A stretch of 35,312 bases of DNA from the IMG/VR virus record IMGVR_UViG_3300032285_001266, positions 1 through 35,312 of that record. One strand, written 5' to 3'. Origin of the DNA: a virus. The notes beneath the pieces were generated by a model. It was not told the origin of the DNA. It did not search any database and was given only the letters and a program-made list of their open reading frames with translations. The position numbers were made by a program, and so were the translations under genes. Positions within the stretch are counted from its first letter, which is position 1, and the number at the start of each line of letters is the position of its first letter. Positions 1-7,826 of this stretch are shown here, in pieces.

Positions 1-2146
1 CTGTTGGACTAGGTTCTTTGTTCTTCATCATTTCTTGACCTTGCTGAATCATAGCCATTACTTCTTTATCACTTGGTAAATAACTATCACAGTCTTTTAC
101 ACCAAGTACATATAATGTATCAGCAAATGGCTTCTTAATCTTTTTATAAACTTCTGGAGTTAATGTACCACTTTGTACCATACCCTGTGTCATTGTATAC
201 AATTGAGTTTGACATTGTTGTATTGTTTGCAATCTGCCCAATGCATTTTCTTGACTCATCATACCAATTGCAAGTTCTAAATGTAATTGCTTTCTATCAC
301 AGAAGTTCATATCGTCCCATGAAGTATAGTCTAAAAACTCTGCTTTCTTTTCTGGGTGATAAGTTTGTGCTAGTTTCTTAACACCATAATCATCACCATA
401 TTGAATTAGTGTACGCCATATTAACCATAATGCTTCTTTCAGTCCTTCAGCCGCATTACGTATTGTGTTATCTTGTATGATTTGATTTGGTGTTAATGCA
501 AGTTGTAGTTTGATACCACTATTGCCAGGTGCCATTACTTCTGGATTGAACACATCTTGTGGAGTAGTCATACCAACCATAGCCATAGTGTCTTGTTGAA
601 TACGATTCATTGCAACTTCTAAGAATTGCAAGTTACCACCAGGAGGAGGCATTTGATAGATGTCTTTTGCCGGATCAAACTTACTATCTAAAATAAAGAT
701 AGCACTTTCGCCATCTTGCATCATCTCAAAGTCTACTCTATCAGGTTTAACACCGATCCTTGGTGTGGCTGTTAATAAACCTAATTGTATTTCTGCCCTT
801 GCTGCTGAAGTATTGTATTCTTGCATAGGTATTACTGATTCAGCAATACTCATACCATAGAAGTTGCCTGGCAAGGGCTTGGGACACATATTAGCAACTG
901 GAATGAATTCAACTTCTTTTGCGCTAATAATATAACTACCTGTATAAATTAATTCGATTAATTCTAATTCACCATCGCCATCAATGTCATAGCGATTCCA
1001 AACTGTAACTACTGAAACCATTCTACTATCTGGATCAGCACTTGCTGCACTACTAACAGGTATACCCATAACAGGTACACTATCACGTGCATGAATTGCT
1101 AAGTTGTTTAATACTGAACCTGCTTGATAAGCACCATTCATATTATATTCAGCATGACGTTCTACTTCAGCCAAATCAACATCAGGATATAATTCCATTA
1201 ATTCTTGAATAGTCATTGGATCATAATAACCACAGAAAGGTTGATCCTTCATTTCAGGACATGTTGGATCACATATCCAATAATGTTGTGCAATAGGATG
1301 AAACTTAATATTAATACTATAACCAGTTAATTTATATTTTGCAACATAAATTGTATTGCGACTAATTGCATCACTCAATATAGATTTTTCACCATCTATC
1401 AACTCAGTTTGTACGCCAGTTACATTTTGAGCAACACTATCTAATGGATTTTCATTATCACTTGATCCTAAACTTTCCATGTATTTGTCAATAATACCTT
1501 GAGCAATATTTTGATTTTGTTGTCCAGTTAATTGTTGTACTTCTTGTAGTACCTTTTCCATTTCAACATTTATACGTCTACGACTTTGACGTAATGGAAC
1601 TAATCCACCTTCAATTGCTTGTTGTTCAAATGCTTTTAATTGGTCTAATGTACCTTGTGTTTCTACATAACGTGTAATTTGTTCACGTATTGGCTTAATC
1701 ATCATCATGCCATTTTTATGCATGTTAGCATCCATGACCCAACGTTCTAATATAAAATGTGGATCATTCATTTGGTTAACAACTTTCTTAACCATTTCAG
1801 TTGCTTGACGTGCGGCTATTTCATCATCTTCACCATCTGCTACAAACTCAAAGTTTATTTCGCCATTTGGCATAAGTCCTTTAGCAATAACAGCAGTTGC
1901 GTAATCCACAACAGGCTTGACGCTTGGGTGAATATAATCAATGCCGTTGACAGGAGCAGTACTATCAGTAACGGCAAGACACAAATAATGATAATCACTA
2001 GCTCGGTTGACAGCATTTTTAGTTCCTAAATATCTAAGATAACTAGCCATCTTAGTATCCATCATATTCTTCATTCTGACAAATCTAGAATTAATGGATC
2101 TGTTTTGATTTATGTCTTCTATTGGTATGTTTTTAATATCAAGCAT
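1..2146 (-). CDS. Portal protein, P22/SU10-like (3' end cut by the window edge)
   Basis: The frame opens at 2146 (ATG CTT GAT) and runs uninterrupted to position 2, so at least 715 residues are present and the C-terminus is missing. The protein would form the dodecameric ring at the portal vertex through which DNA is packaged and ejected. My translation gives an N-terminus with RFVRMKNMMDTKMASYLRYL, then HPSVKPVVDYATAVIAKGLM, a long charged helical stretch (about residues 185-225), and near the middle VTVWNRYDIDGDGELELIE and NFYGMSIAESVIPMQEYNT. This order fits the large portal proteins of P22- and SU10/phiEco32-type phages (about 700-760 residues), not the shorter T7 connector. It lies downstream of the large terminase and the 36-residue gene. 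AAGGG lies about 11 nt before the ATG. Identification is by family pattern only. Confidence 0.8.
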   Translation of the reverse strand, partial: MLDIKNIPIEDINQNRSINSRFVRMKNMMDTKMASYLRYLGTKNAVNRASDYHYLCLAVTDSTAPVNGIDYIHPSVKPVVDYATAVIAKGLMPNGEINFEFVADGEDDEIAARQATEMVKKVVNQMNDPHFILERWVMDANMHKNGMMMIKPIREQITRYVETQGTLDQLKAFEQQAIEGGLVPLRQSRRRINVEMEKVLQEVQQLTGQQNQNIAQGIIDKYMESLGSSDNENPLDSVAQNVTGVQTELIDGEKSILSDAISRNTIYVAKYKLTGYSINIKFHPIAQHYWICDPTCPEMKDQPFCGYYDPMTIQELMELYPDVDLAEVERHAEYNMNGAYQAGSVLNNLAIHARDSVPVMGIPVSSAASADPDSRMVSVVTVWNRYDIDGDGELELIELIYTGSYIISAKEVEFIPVANMCPKPLPGNFYGMSIAESVIPMQEYNTSAARAEIQLGLLTATPRIGVKPDRVDFEMMQDGESAIFILDSKFDPAKDIYQMPPPGGNLQFLEVAMNRIQQDTMAMVGMTTPQDVFNPEVMAPGNSGIKLQLALTPNQIIQDNTIRNAAEGLKEALWLIWRTLIQYGDDYGVKKLAQTYHPEKKAEFLDYTSWDDMNFCDRKQLHLELAIGMMSQENALGRLQTIQQCQTQLYTMTQGMVQSGTLTPEVYKKIKKPFADTLYVLGVKDCDSYLPSDKEVMAMIQQGQEMMKNKEPSPT

Positions 2147-2168
2147 TATGTTTGCCCTTGGTTATATA

Positions 2169-2279
2169 CTATTTAGTCTTTTTATTTTCTTCATGCTTCT
2201 GCTTCTTACCAAAGATTTTCTCATAGTTTTCATCAAACTGTTTTTTGTCAGTTGGTCTTTGTTTGCTACCTTTACTCAT
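2169..2279 (-). CDS. Small basic conserved phage protein (36 aa)
   Basis: This short frame encodes 36 residues: it starts MSKGSKQRPTD, has a central FDENYEKIFGKK and ends in a lysine-rich tail. A good Shine-Dalgarno (AAAGGAATATT-ATG) precedes it, overlapping the end of the large terminase gene. Tiny proteins with an RPTD...F..NYD.IFGKK pattern are, from memory, common near terminase or portal genes in tailed phages, which supports it as a real gene. Its function is unknown. It is highly charged, has no membrane segment and is probably cytoplasmic or DNA-associated. No enzyme motif is visible. Confidence 0.7.
   Translation of the reverse strand: MSKGSKQRPTDKKQFDENYEKIFGKKQKHEENKKTK
2170..2178 (-). 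promoter_or_regulatory. T4-late-like promoter element before the portal gene
   Basis: Minus strand reads GACTAAATA followed by GTATA. The element overlaps the stop codon of the 36-residue gene and lies 23 nt before the portal ATG. A start site six bases downstream would give a short leader containing AAGGG. Overlap with the coding end means it could be partly coincidental. Confidence 0.4.
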
Positions 2280-2288
2280 AATATTCCT

Positions 2289-3902
2289 TTATTCTGCTGG
2301 GTTATATGCTTGTTTCCAAGCTGGCTTACTAGTATTATCTTTACGAATATATCTATCTCGTTGAGCCATCATACGTTGACGACTATTGCGATTGTCCCAT
2401 GGTTCAGCGACTCCATTCAATATACCTAATAATGCATAACGACAACTATCAATACAATCGTCTGGATCGCTAAAACGTCCCTTTTCATCTACAAAGTAGT
2501 TTTGTGCTTCGCTTAAAAATTGTGTACAGTTTTCATTAACCATTAAACTTCCAACTTCTAGCATTTGTCGCATTTGATTGATACCATATGCTTTATGATT
2601 TGTAACACGACCTTGACTATCAGGTGGATTCATTATTGCTTTGTCGTAAACATTAAGTTCATAACTTTCAAATAATTCACGTATGCTATTTGCACTCATT
2701 GTATAACGACCAGATGTACTTGCATCAGCAGGTAATACAATAGGAGTACCAAATACTTCTGGTCTTAATAAATGATTAATATATTGTGTTGGAACAGCTT
2801 CTTCAATGCCTTGCACAATAATTTGTCTATGTAAATACGCAGTTTTGTCATATGGTTCCCAATACATTAAACTAATAACAGTTTTATCATTAACAAGACC
2901 TAAATCTAATGCAATGATACGTTGTATATTACTTATGTTACTAAAGTCTATATCGCCAGTTTTATAAGTGGGCCAGTTACTTAATTGGAACACTGCACCT
3001 TTACCCATGACTGGCTTACCTGCAATACGTGCTTCACGTTCATGTGGTAAATAATCACGTTCTAATTGTTTGCGTGTTTCGTTTAATAAAAAGGGCATTC
3101 CCCATGGATCATATTCAGGACAATCATCCCAACTCACACGAATATATTCATATCCTTGTTCTTTGTTCCAAAACTTACTAACTAATCCATTCAATCCTTT
3201 TAATGGAGTAAATGAACATAACACTTTACCTTGTGTTGTAGCAGTACGTGTTACAATTTCACTAAAAAAATCATCTGGTGGTTGTTCATCAAAGATTGCT
3301 AAGTTTAATTTAAAACCCTGTAATTGTCTTACTTCTTGTGTGTAGTTAGCAAAGAGCAAATAACTATTAGTACCCGATACATGTTTAACTTCAACACCAA
3401 TACAGTTAGCACCATCATTTCGCATAGTTTCTGTAACGATACATTTACGTGGAATAGCGCCGCTTCCAAGATTTTCAGTAATTTTAACATCTTGTGTTCC
3501 TAATAATTCATTTTGTAGTACAAGTGCAACTTGACTCCAGCCCTCGCCTGCTACCATACATGTGATAGGTTTATTAAAGCGATAACCTTCCCACCAATCA
3601 GGATATATCCCAGTTAAATGCATTGCGGCTTCATAACAGGTACTTACTGTTTTACCAATACGATTGGCAGCAAGTATACCACGGCGTTCACTATCACCTG
3701 TACTAAAAAACTTTAATTGATGATTAAAAGGTCTAAAGTATTTTAATTGATTATACTTCATATCTTCGCATATTTCTATGCTTAGTTCTTGAAGTTGTTC
3801 TTTTAGTGGGCCGGGTATGTAATTAAGACTATCAATCGTTAATTCGTTTTTATCAACGACATAACGCAATGCTCTTGCCATTAATGTTTCTGTACCAAGC
3901 AT
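2289..3902 (-). CDS. terL: Terminase large subunit (packaging ATPase-nuclease)
   Basis: The motor protein cuts concatemeric DNA and pumps it through the portal. The 537 residues show an adenine-binding region around FRPFNHQLKFF (56-66), a Walker A AANRIGKT (78-85), a Walker B LAIFDE (201-206) followed by QPPDD, and a coupling motif LCSFTPLKG (228-236). The RNase H-like nuclease domain follows, with IIALDLG (catalytic candidate D333), PADAST (D393) and DPDDCIDSCRYAL (D485 or D481 as third acidic residue). Length is normal for the family and no key residue is missing. The start overlaps the stop of the 120-residue gene by one base (TAATG), so translation is probably coupled. The portal follows downstream, the usual packaging order. 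Confidence 0.93.
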   Translation of the reverse strand: MLGTETLMARALRYVVDKNELTIDSLNYIPGPLKEQLQELSIEICEDMKYNQLKYFRPFNHQLKFFSTGDSERRGILAANRIGKTVSTCYEAAMHLTGIYPDWWEGYRFNKPITCMVAGEGWSQVALVLQNELLGTQDVKITENLGSGAIPRKCIVTETMRNDGANCIGVEVKHVSGTNSYLLFANYTQEVRQLQGFKLNLAIFDEQPPDDFFSEIVTRTATTQGKVLCSFTPLKGLNGLVSKFWNKEQGYEYIRVSWDDCPEYDPWGMPFLLNETRKQLERDYLPHEREARIAGKPVMGKGAVFQLSNWPTYKTGDIDFSNISNIQRIIALDLGLVNDKTVISLMYWEPYDKTAYLHRQIIVQGIEEAVPTQYINHLLRPEVFGTPIVLPADASTSGRYTMSANSIRELFESYELNVYDKAIMNPPDSQGRVTNHKAYGINQMRQMLEVGSLMVNENCTQFLSEAQNYFVDEKGRFSDPDDCIDSCRYALLGILNGVAEPWDNRNSRQRMMAQRDRYIRKDNTSKPAWKQAYNPAE

Positions 3903-4264
3903 TATTCTATGTCAGTAAAATGATTATCTAATAATGATGTAAGTTCGCTGGCGTTTTGAAAGTCTCTATGTATTTGATATACATTATGTAATGCACTTGC
4001 TAATTGATTGATGTCAGACGGACTTAGTTTCCAAGTAGTAACATCATCAACAACAACATTATCACGTTTATCTAAACCCATTTGTAATCGTTCACTTAGT
4101 AAACGTAATACATGTTCAACTTGTCCAGGAAATCTTTCTCTGAATGCTTCTCTATAAGCATGATTTACTTTTTGCATAATAACAGTTTCTTGTGCAAGAT
4201 GTTCTTGCTTTACCTGTCTTGCTCTAAGTATTTCTCTATTTCTACCAGTAAGTTTATCTATCAT
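3902..4264 (-). CDS. Helical charged protein upstream of terL, possible small terminase (120 aa)
   Basis: I do not recognise this family with certainty. The protein is 120 residues, helical and charged. Its N-terminal half (LTGRNREILRARQVKQEHLAQE) is basic, a middle stretch (FRERFPGQVEHVLRLLSERLQMGLDKRD) is amphipathic, and the C-terminal part has WKLSPSDINQLASALHNVYQ. It sits directly before the large terminase, overlapping it by one base, and its own ATG overlaps the stop of the 270-residue gene (ATGA). There is no clear Shine-Dalgarno, so coupled translation is likely. Position and size would suit a small terminase subunit, the DNA-recognition partner of TerL, but no helix-turn-helix is obvious. 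The 116-residue protein at 7991-8341 is a competing candidate. Confidence 0.6.
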   Translation of the reverse strand: MIDKLTGRNREILRARQVKQEHLAQETVIMQKVNHAYREAFRERFPGQVEHVLRLLSERLQMGLDKRDNVVVDDVTTWKLSPSDINQLASALHNVYQIHRDFQNASELTSLLDNHFTDIE

Positions 4265-5073
4265 TTATCTAAATCCCATGGGTTATTAGCAACACCGCCA
4301 TCAACTGTAATAAAGTCTCTATCGACCCAAACGTCCCATTGATTAGATTTATTAATTCTAAATGTTTGCATCATACCACGTAATCGTTTACCTTGTGGAG
4401 TCATCGAGCCATCTGCACGAATTGCAACTTGTTCACCTGTACGTGGATCTACCCATTTAATAATCTCTGGGCGAGTACGACCATATTTGTCTAGTTTTTC
4501 ACCAACTGCTTTTTGTTCTAATGGTCCTAGTATTTCATATGTAATCATACCATTCTTATACTTCTTAAAAACCATATCAACTTTTTTATCTTGTGCTCTC
4601 ATGTCTGGATCGGGATGAGGTACAAAGGGACTATAAAAGTTATTTTGCACTTCGTCATCACCTGGAATAGAACGGTCACGCGGGGGTACTGGTTTTAATT
4701 CTTCAACTGGAACCATATCTGCTTTTTCAATATATGGATTAGTTCCGCCAATAAATTTAGGGTCAATATCTTCACCATTAAGAACACTTAATGCTACTTC
4801 ATATTTTAATTTATTTGCACGACCTTTTAGATTTAATGTAACACCTGTTTGGTCGTAAACAAAGCGTTCTAAGTCTGTTGCAGTTGGGAAGTCTGTCATT
4901 AGACCTTCAATATCAAAATCACCTGCGCCTATACTAATTGGTTGCGTTGGTTTTTTTACTTCTTGTACTATTTCTTCAATTATTTCTGGCTCAGATGTTT
5001 CTGGCTCTAATGTTTCGGGATTAATGGGCTGATCCCAAATATTTTCTGCTGGTGTTACTTTTTGTTTTTTCAT
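4261..5073 (-). CDS. Unknown phage protein with acidic N-terminus (270 aa)
   Basis: The reading frame extends up to 5103, but the internal ATG at 5073 (ATGAAAAAACAAAAAG) has a proper AAGGA about 8 nt upstream, so it is chosen, giving 270 residues. The first 60 residues are low-complexity and Glu/Pro/Thr-rich (PETLEPETSEPEIIEEIVQE). The rest looks globular, with FDIEGLMTDFPTATDLERFVYDQTG and WVDPRTGEQVAIRADGSMTPQGKRLRG near the C-terminus. I do not recognise it. It begins a unit (protein, 120 aa, terL, 36 aa, portal) preceded by a promoter-like element and a 5' hairpin, so a role in packaging or head assembly is plausible, though this rests on position only. Confidence 0.7.
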   Translation of the reverse strand: MKKQKVTPAENIWDQPINPETLEPETSEPEIIEEIVQEVKKPTQPISIGAGDFDIEGLMTDFPTATDLERFVYDQTGVTLNLKGRANKLKYEVALSVLNGEDIDPKFIGGTNPYIEKADMVPVEELKPVPPRDRSIPGDDEVQNNFYSPFVPHPDPDMRAQDKKVDMVFKKYKNGMITYEILGPLEQKAVGEKLDKYGRTRPEIIKWVDPRTGEQVAIRADGSMTPQGKRLRGMMQTFRINKSNQWDVWVDRDFITVDGGVANNPWDLDK

Positions 5074-5102
5074 TTCTATTTCCTTTTCTAAACTATAAAA
5101 CA

Positions 5103-5119
5103 AGAGACCCCATGTCTCT
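5103..5119 (-). promoter_or_regulatory. Stem-loop at the predicted 5' end of the packaging-unit mRNA
   Basis: On the minus strand AGAGAC-ATGGG-GTCTCT forms a 6-bp stem with a 5-nt loop. Its first base (5119) is the sixth base after the GATAAATA element at 5125-5132, the predicted transcription start. A stem at the very 5' end commonly protects mRNA from 5'-end-dependent decay. It could also be a weak terminator for the upstream gene, since TGTTTTATAG follows. Confidence 0.45.
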
Positions 5120-5124
5120 ATTAT

Positions 5125-5132
5125 TATTTATC
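5125..5132 (-). promoter_or_regulatory. T4-late-like promoter element of the terminase/portal unit
   Basis: Minus strand GATAAATA-ATAAT, in the 62-base gap between the 114-residue and 270-residue genes. It is identical over 13 bases to the element at 8347-8354. Unlike several other copies it does not overlap a coding end. Confidence 0.5.
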
Positions 5133-5135
5133 TTA

Positions 5136-5480
5136 TCATTTTTTAATTGTATTAGTTGCTAAGGGCGTTGGTGCTATTGGATTAATTTTTACCGGTAAGG
5201 GAGTAAATGGTGCAAAAGTTAATGGATTGGGATTGCCCCAATTAAATTGATTTTGAGTAGGATTTTGAGTAGGTAAGGATGCAGGTTGTATCCAGCCGGG
5301 ATTAATACCTTGTGGAATTTGCAAATTTACTAAAGGATTACCCCAATTAATTTTTGGTGCAACATATGTCGATGGCGTACTTGGTTTAGGATATACAGGT
5401 AACTGTGGTGGGGGTGCCCATGTATATGGCATCATAGTTGCCGGATTTAATCCTTGAGGTCCACCAAATATGCCAAACAT
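5136..5480 (-). CDS. Proline/asparagine-rich small protein sharing a module with the 968-aa virion protein (114 aa)
   Basis: The 114-residue protein starts MFGIFGGPQGLNP, is rich in Pro, Asn, Thr and Gln, and has no charge clusters or membrane segment. Its centre carries IPQGINPGWIQPA, then N-x-TQNQFNWGNP. Nearly the same arrangement (IPTGLNPGWIQPA ... SQAEFYWGN) lies near the C-terminus of the large protein at 13041-15947, so the two probably dock to the same partner or to each other. WGNP occurs twice (residues about 46-49 and 84-87). It starts three bases after the stop of the 90-residue gene with no clear Shine-Dalgarno, suggesting coupled translation. Probably a minor virion component; function unknown. 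Confidence 0.65.
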   Translation of the reverse strand: MFGIFGGPQGLNPATMMPYTWAPPPQLPVYPKPSTPSTYVAPKINWGNPLVNLQIPQGINPGWIQPASLPTQNPTQNQFNWGNPNPLTFAPFTPLPVKINPIAPTPLATNTIKK

Positions 5481-5483
5481 ATT

Positions 5484-5756
5484 TTACTTACGTCTGCCAG
5501 CGTTACCTTTAGTAGGTCCGCGTCCAACATTAGTATTGTCATGTACACTTTCTAATGCAGGATCATCTTTACCGCGTTGACCACGACCACGCATTGCCAT
5601 TGCGTCTGTGACCATTTTTGCTAATACAGATTTTTCACCTGAACTTTTAGATTTTTCACTCATAAAATCACTACGCTTAGTACCTGGATTTTCGTTACCA
5701 GTTGTAGGTCCACGTTTTTGATTAATAGGCTTTTGTTGTGGGTTAGTTGTTTTCAT
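5484..5756 (-). CDS. Basic disordered protein with two RGPT(K/T)GN motifs (90 aa)
   Basis: The 90-residue product is strongly basic and looks disordered. It carries KRGPTTGN at residues 14-21 and GRGPTKGN at 78-85, with RGRGQRGK between them (56-63) and a C-terminal NAGRRK. The same GRGPTKGN motif occurs in the protein at 7197-7667. Such Arg/Gly/Lys-rich tails often bind nucleic acid, so a DNA- or RNA-associated virion or packaging role is possible, but I do not recognise the family. It starts after AAGGAAAATAA-ATG, directly downstream of the 343-residue gene, and is followed after 3 nt by the 114-residue gene. Confidence 0.65.
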   Translation of the reverse strand: MKTTNPQQKPINQKRGPTTGNENPGTKRSDFMSEKSKSSGEKSVLAKMVTDAMAMRGRGQRGKDDPALESVHDNTNVGRGPTKGNAGRRK

Positions 5757-5765
5757 TTATTTTCC

Positions 5766-6797
5766 TTATGCTACTGGATAGCCACTGATTGCTACTACAT
5801 TTAATGTAGCATTAACGATTTGATCTGGATAACGGAATGGTAATCCTTCATGACTAAACATTCTTACTTGATATACTGTTTCTACACTAGGTGTTACAGT
5901 AGTTACTAATGGTATGCCAATTGGAGCGAATACACCAATATTGGTATCTTCTGATTCGTTATAAAATTGATATCTTGCACCCTGTAATGCATTTAACACT
6001 GATGTTTCACCAGCAAATGCTAATGCAGTCAATTGATATGTAATATCTGCAGCCAATGTAATTTCGCCTGTTTCATGGTCAATACTAATATCAGTACCAA
6101 TATCTGTACCTGTAGTATTGAATGTCATTGCTGCTATATTACCAGCAGTAAGATATTCAGTAACTGTGTAAGTATTATAGTTACCACTATTAGCAACATA
6201 AGTTGTAAAACCTGTACTATCAACACCATTATTTAATGAACTATCTGAATATAATTCAAAAGTAGTTTGTGATGTAACTTTTACAAAATATTGATTTGTA
6301 CCATCATATCCTTCGGTCAATAATTCTGTCATTCCACCGATATCATTTAACAATATAGGATCACCATCTACCATTGTACCTGGGATTGTAACTGCTGCTG
6401 GAATTGAAACATCAGTAATTGTGCCTGCAGTTGGAGTTGTTCCACCTACTGCTTGTATTGTTAAACTTGTATTACCAAGAATTCTAACTACATGAATTAC
6501 TCCTGTACCAATACTACCTGTACCACCTGTTGCAGTAATTATAGTACCTGGTCTAATACCAGTAGTAGTTGTCATGTTAGTAATAGTTGCAGTCCAAGGG
6601 CCAGAACCTGCAATTGTACCAACTGTACCTGTAGTACTAATTACTGTAGGTATTGATGTTGTTACAACTGCTGTACTTGCTTTGCTGATATCAGCAATTG
6701 GATTTGGAAATATATCTATTCCCGGAGTACTAATTGTGAATAAGTTTTGCGGACCTACATTGTATGCTGTTGATACGCTTGCGTTTGCTGTTGCCAT
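5766..6797 (-). CDS. Virion decoration/fibre-like protein with E1_FCCH-like and TNF-like segments (343 aa)
   Basis: The 343-residue protein is Thr/Gly/Ile-rich and predicted to be all-beta. Residues about 145-205 (DPILLNDIGGMTELL ... FVKVTSQTTFELYSD ... STGFTTY) match the pattern of the ubiquitin-activating-enzyme-like FCCH segment often seen in phage structural proteins. Residues about 219-343 contain DHETGEITLAADITYQLTAL (240-259), the typical strand pattern of C1q/TNF-like trimeric heads, then ARYQFYN and IGVFAPIG. The N-terminal 120 residues are low complexity. It follows the 126-residue gene by about 9 bases. A trimeric capsid-surface decoration or head fibre is the best reading. This is inference from domain pattern. 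Confidence 0.7.
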   Translation of the reverse strand: MATANASVSTAYNVGPQNLFTISTPGIDIFPNPIADISKASTAVVTTSIPTVISTTGTVGTIAGSGPWTATITNMTTTTGIRPGTIITATGGTGSIGTGVIHVVRILGNTSLTIQAVGGTTPTAGTITDVSIPAAVTIPGTMVDGDPILLNDIGGMTELLTEGYDGTNQYFVKVTSQTTFELYSDSSLNNGVDSTGFTTYVANSGNYNTYTVTEYLTAGNIAAMTFNTTGTDIGTDISIDHETGEITLAADITYQLTALAFAGETSVLNALQGARYQFYNESEDTNIGVFAPIGIPLVTTVTPSVETVYQVRMFSHEGLPFRYPDQIVNATLNVVAISGYPVA

Positions 6798-6806
6798 AAT
6801 TGTTCC

Positions 6807-7187
6807 TTATAATCCTAATGCCAATACTGGCGTAATGTATAAATCTGCTGTTGCTGGACTTATAGCCTTGAAAAATACTGTGTTTGGACCATCATTAATA
6901 CCTGATTGCTGTACTTCAATTATTTCTGTAGATTTTGGTTGGATACAAATGCCTGTACCTGAACTAGTTGCATTAGCAATAGTTACATTGGCTGCGTTTG
7001 CATTTGGTCCCCAATTTAAAAATGCAAGATTTGTACCATCAACATTGTCTACTTTAATAAACAATGGACCACTAACGCCACTAAAACTACTGCTTGCGTT
7101 TGCTACAGTAATATTACCAGTACCGATTGAAGTATTAGCAGTAATTAATATTGTATTACCTGTTTTTTGATATGGAGTTGATGCCAT
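6807..7187 (-). CDS. Small beta-rich protein, probable capsid decoration (126 aa)
   Basis: The 126 residues begin MASTPYQKTGNTILITANTS and are rich in Ala, Asn, Thr and Ser with almost no charge. Segments alternate as expected for a small beta-sandwich (NITVANASS, PLFIKVDNVDGTNLAFLNWG, NTVFFKAISPATADLYITPV). Small proteins of this composition beside head genes are often capsid-decoration or minor head proteins, and the pairing with the next gene (343 residues, 9 bases away) supports a common surface structure. No specific family is recognised. ATG is preceded by an AAGGATTA Shine-Dalgarno. Confidence 0.65.
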   Translation of the reverse strand: MASTPYQKTGNTILITANTSIGTGNITVANASSSFSGVSGPLFIKVDNVDGTNLAFLNWGPNANAANVTIANATSSGTGICIQPKSTEIIEVQQSGINDGPNTVFFKAISPATADLYITPVLALGL

Positions 7188-7196
7188 GATTAATCC

Positions 7197-7667
7197 TTAA
7201 TATTGACTCTTAGGTCCATAGTTGAAATTAGTGTCGCCTGCTTTAGTTTTAGGCATGCCACCTTTTTCCATTTTGCCATCACCCATTGAGTAACCACTTA
7301 CGTTGATACGGTCTGCATTACCACTATAGTTCTGACCCATTTTAGGATCCCAACTACGTGTGCCACCTGGTGTACGAACTTGTGCGCTACCTTTAAACAT
7401 ATCTTTACCTTGACCACTAGCTGGTAAACCACTAGTTGGTGCAGCACGATAACCATCTTTAGTTGCGCTTGGTCCAACATTCATTGGCTTCATATCTTGA
7501 TTGCCTTTAGTAGGTCCGCGCCCTTTATTAACTAAGCGACCATCATTTGCATGACCTGACCACTTATTAGTTTGTACACTATTAGTTCTACTATTACGGC
7601 TATAGCCTGGGCCACTCATGCCATCAGCATATAGGCTGTTATCCATTTGGTCTTTTGCTGGTTTCAT
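7197..7667 (-). CDS. Gly/Lys/Asn-rich basic protein with RGPTKGN motif (156 aa)
   Basis: The 156 residues are hydrophilic and look disordered: Gly, Lys, Asn, Ser and Met are abundant and there is no hydrophobic core. GRGPTKGN lies at residues 49-56, exactly as in the 90-residue protein at 5484-5756. Other short motifs are YADGMSGPGYSRN (13-25) and SWDPKMGQNYSG (105-116). Its ATG overlaps the stop of the DUF6496 gene (TAATG), so the two are probably translated together. A nucleic-acid-binding or capsid-interior role would suit the composition. I do not recognise the family. Confidence 0.65.
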   Translation of the reverse strand: MKPAKDQMDNSLYADGMSGPGYSRNSRTNSVQTNKWSGHANDGRLVNKGRGPTKGNQDMKPMNVGPSATKDGYRAAPTSGLPASGQGKDMFKGSAQVRTPGGTRSWDPKMGQNYSGNADRINVSGYSMGDGKMEKGGMPKTKAGDTNFNYGPKSQY

Positions 7668-7825
7668 TACTTTTTTCCTTTAGTTGATTTAGCCTTTGAT
7701 TTAGCGGCACTTCTTTTCTCTGCATAAGCAATGGCTACCGCTTGCTTCTGGGGCTTACCAGCAGCAATTTCTTTAGAAATATTCTTGCTGAATGCTTTCT
7801 TACTTGTTGATTTGATTAATGGCAT
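7667..7825 (-). CDS. DUF6496-like small phage protein (52 aa)
   Basis: A longer open frame begins at 7966, but the recognisable protein begins at the ATG at 7825, giving 52 residues: MPLIKSTSKKAFSKNI, then EIAAGKPQKQAVAIAYAEKR, then a Lys/Ser tail. This is the DUF6496-type pattern (MPLv.S.skkAfs.Ni..E..aGKp.kQAvAIAys.kR), very common in tailed phages of aquatic bacteria. Its biochemical function is unknown. It is strongly basic. An AAGGAAAGAG lies about 10-13 nt upstream, inside the end of the preceding 51-residue gene, whose stop overlaps this start region. The stop overlaps the next ATG (TAATG). Confidence 0.8.
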   Translation of the reverse strand: MPLIKSTSKKAFSKNISKEIAAGKPQKQAVAIAYAEKRSAAKSKAKSTKGKK

Positions 7826-7826
7826 A

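Noticed and set aside
6574-7170. 198-aa plus-strand frame rich in Val and Ala
   Set aside because: It lies antisense to two convincing structural genes and arises from their Thr/Asn/Gly codon use; no ribosome binding site.
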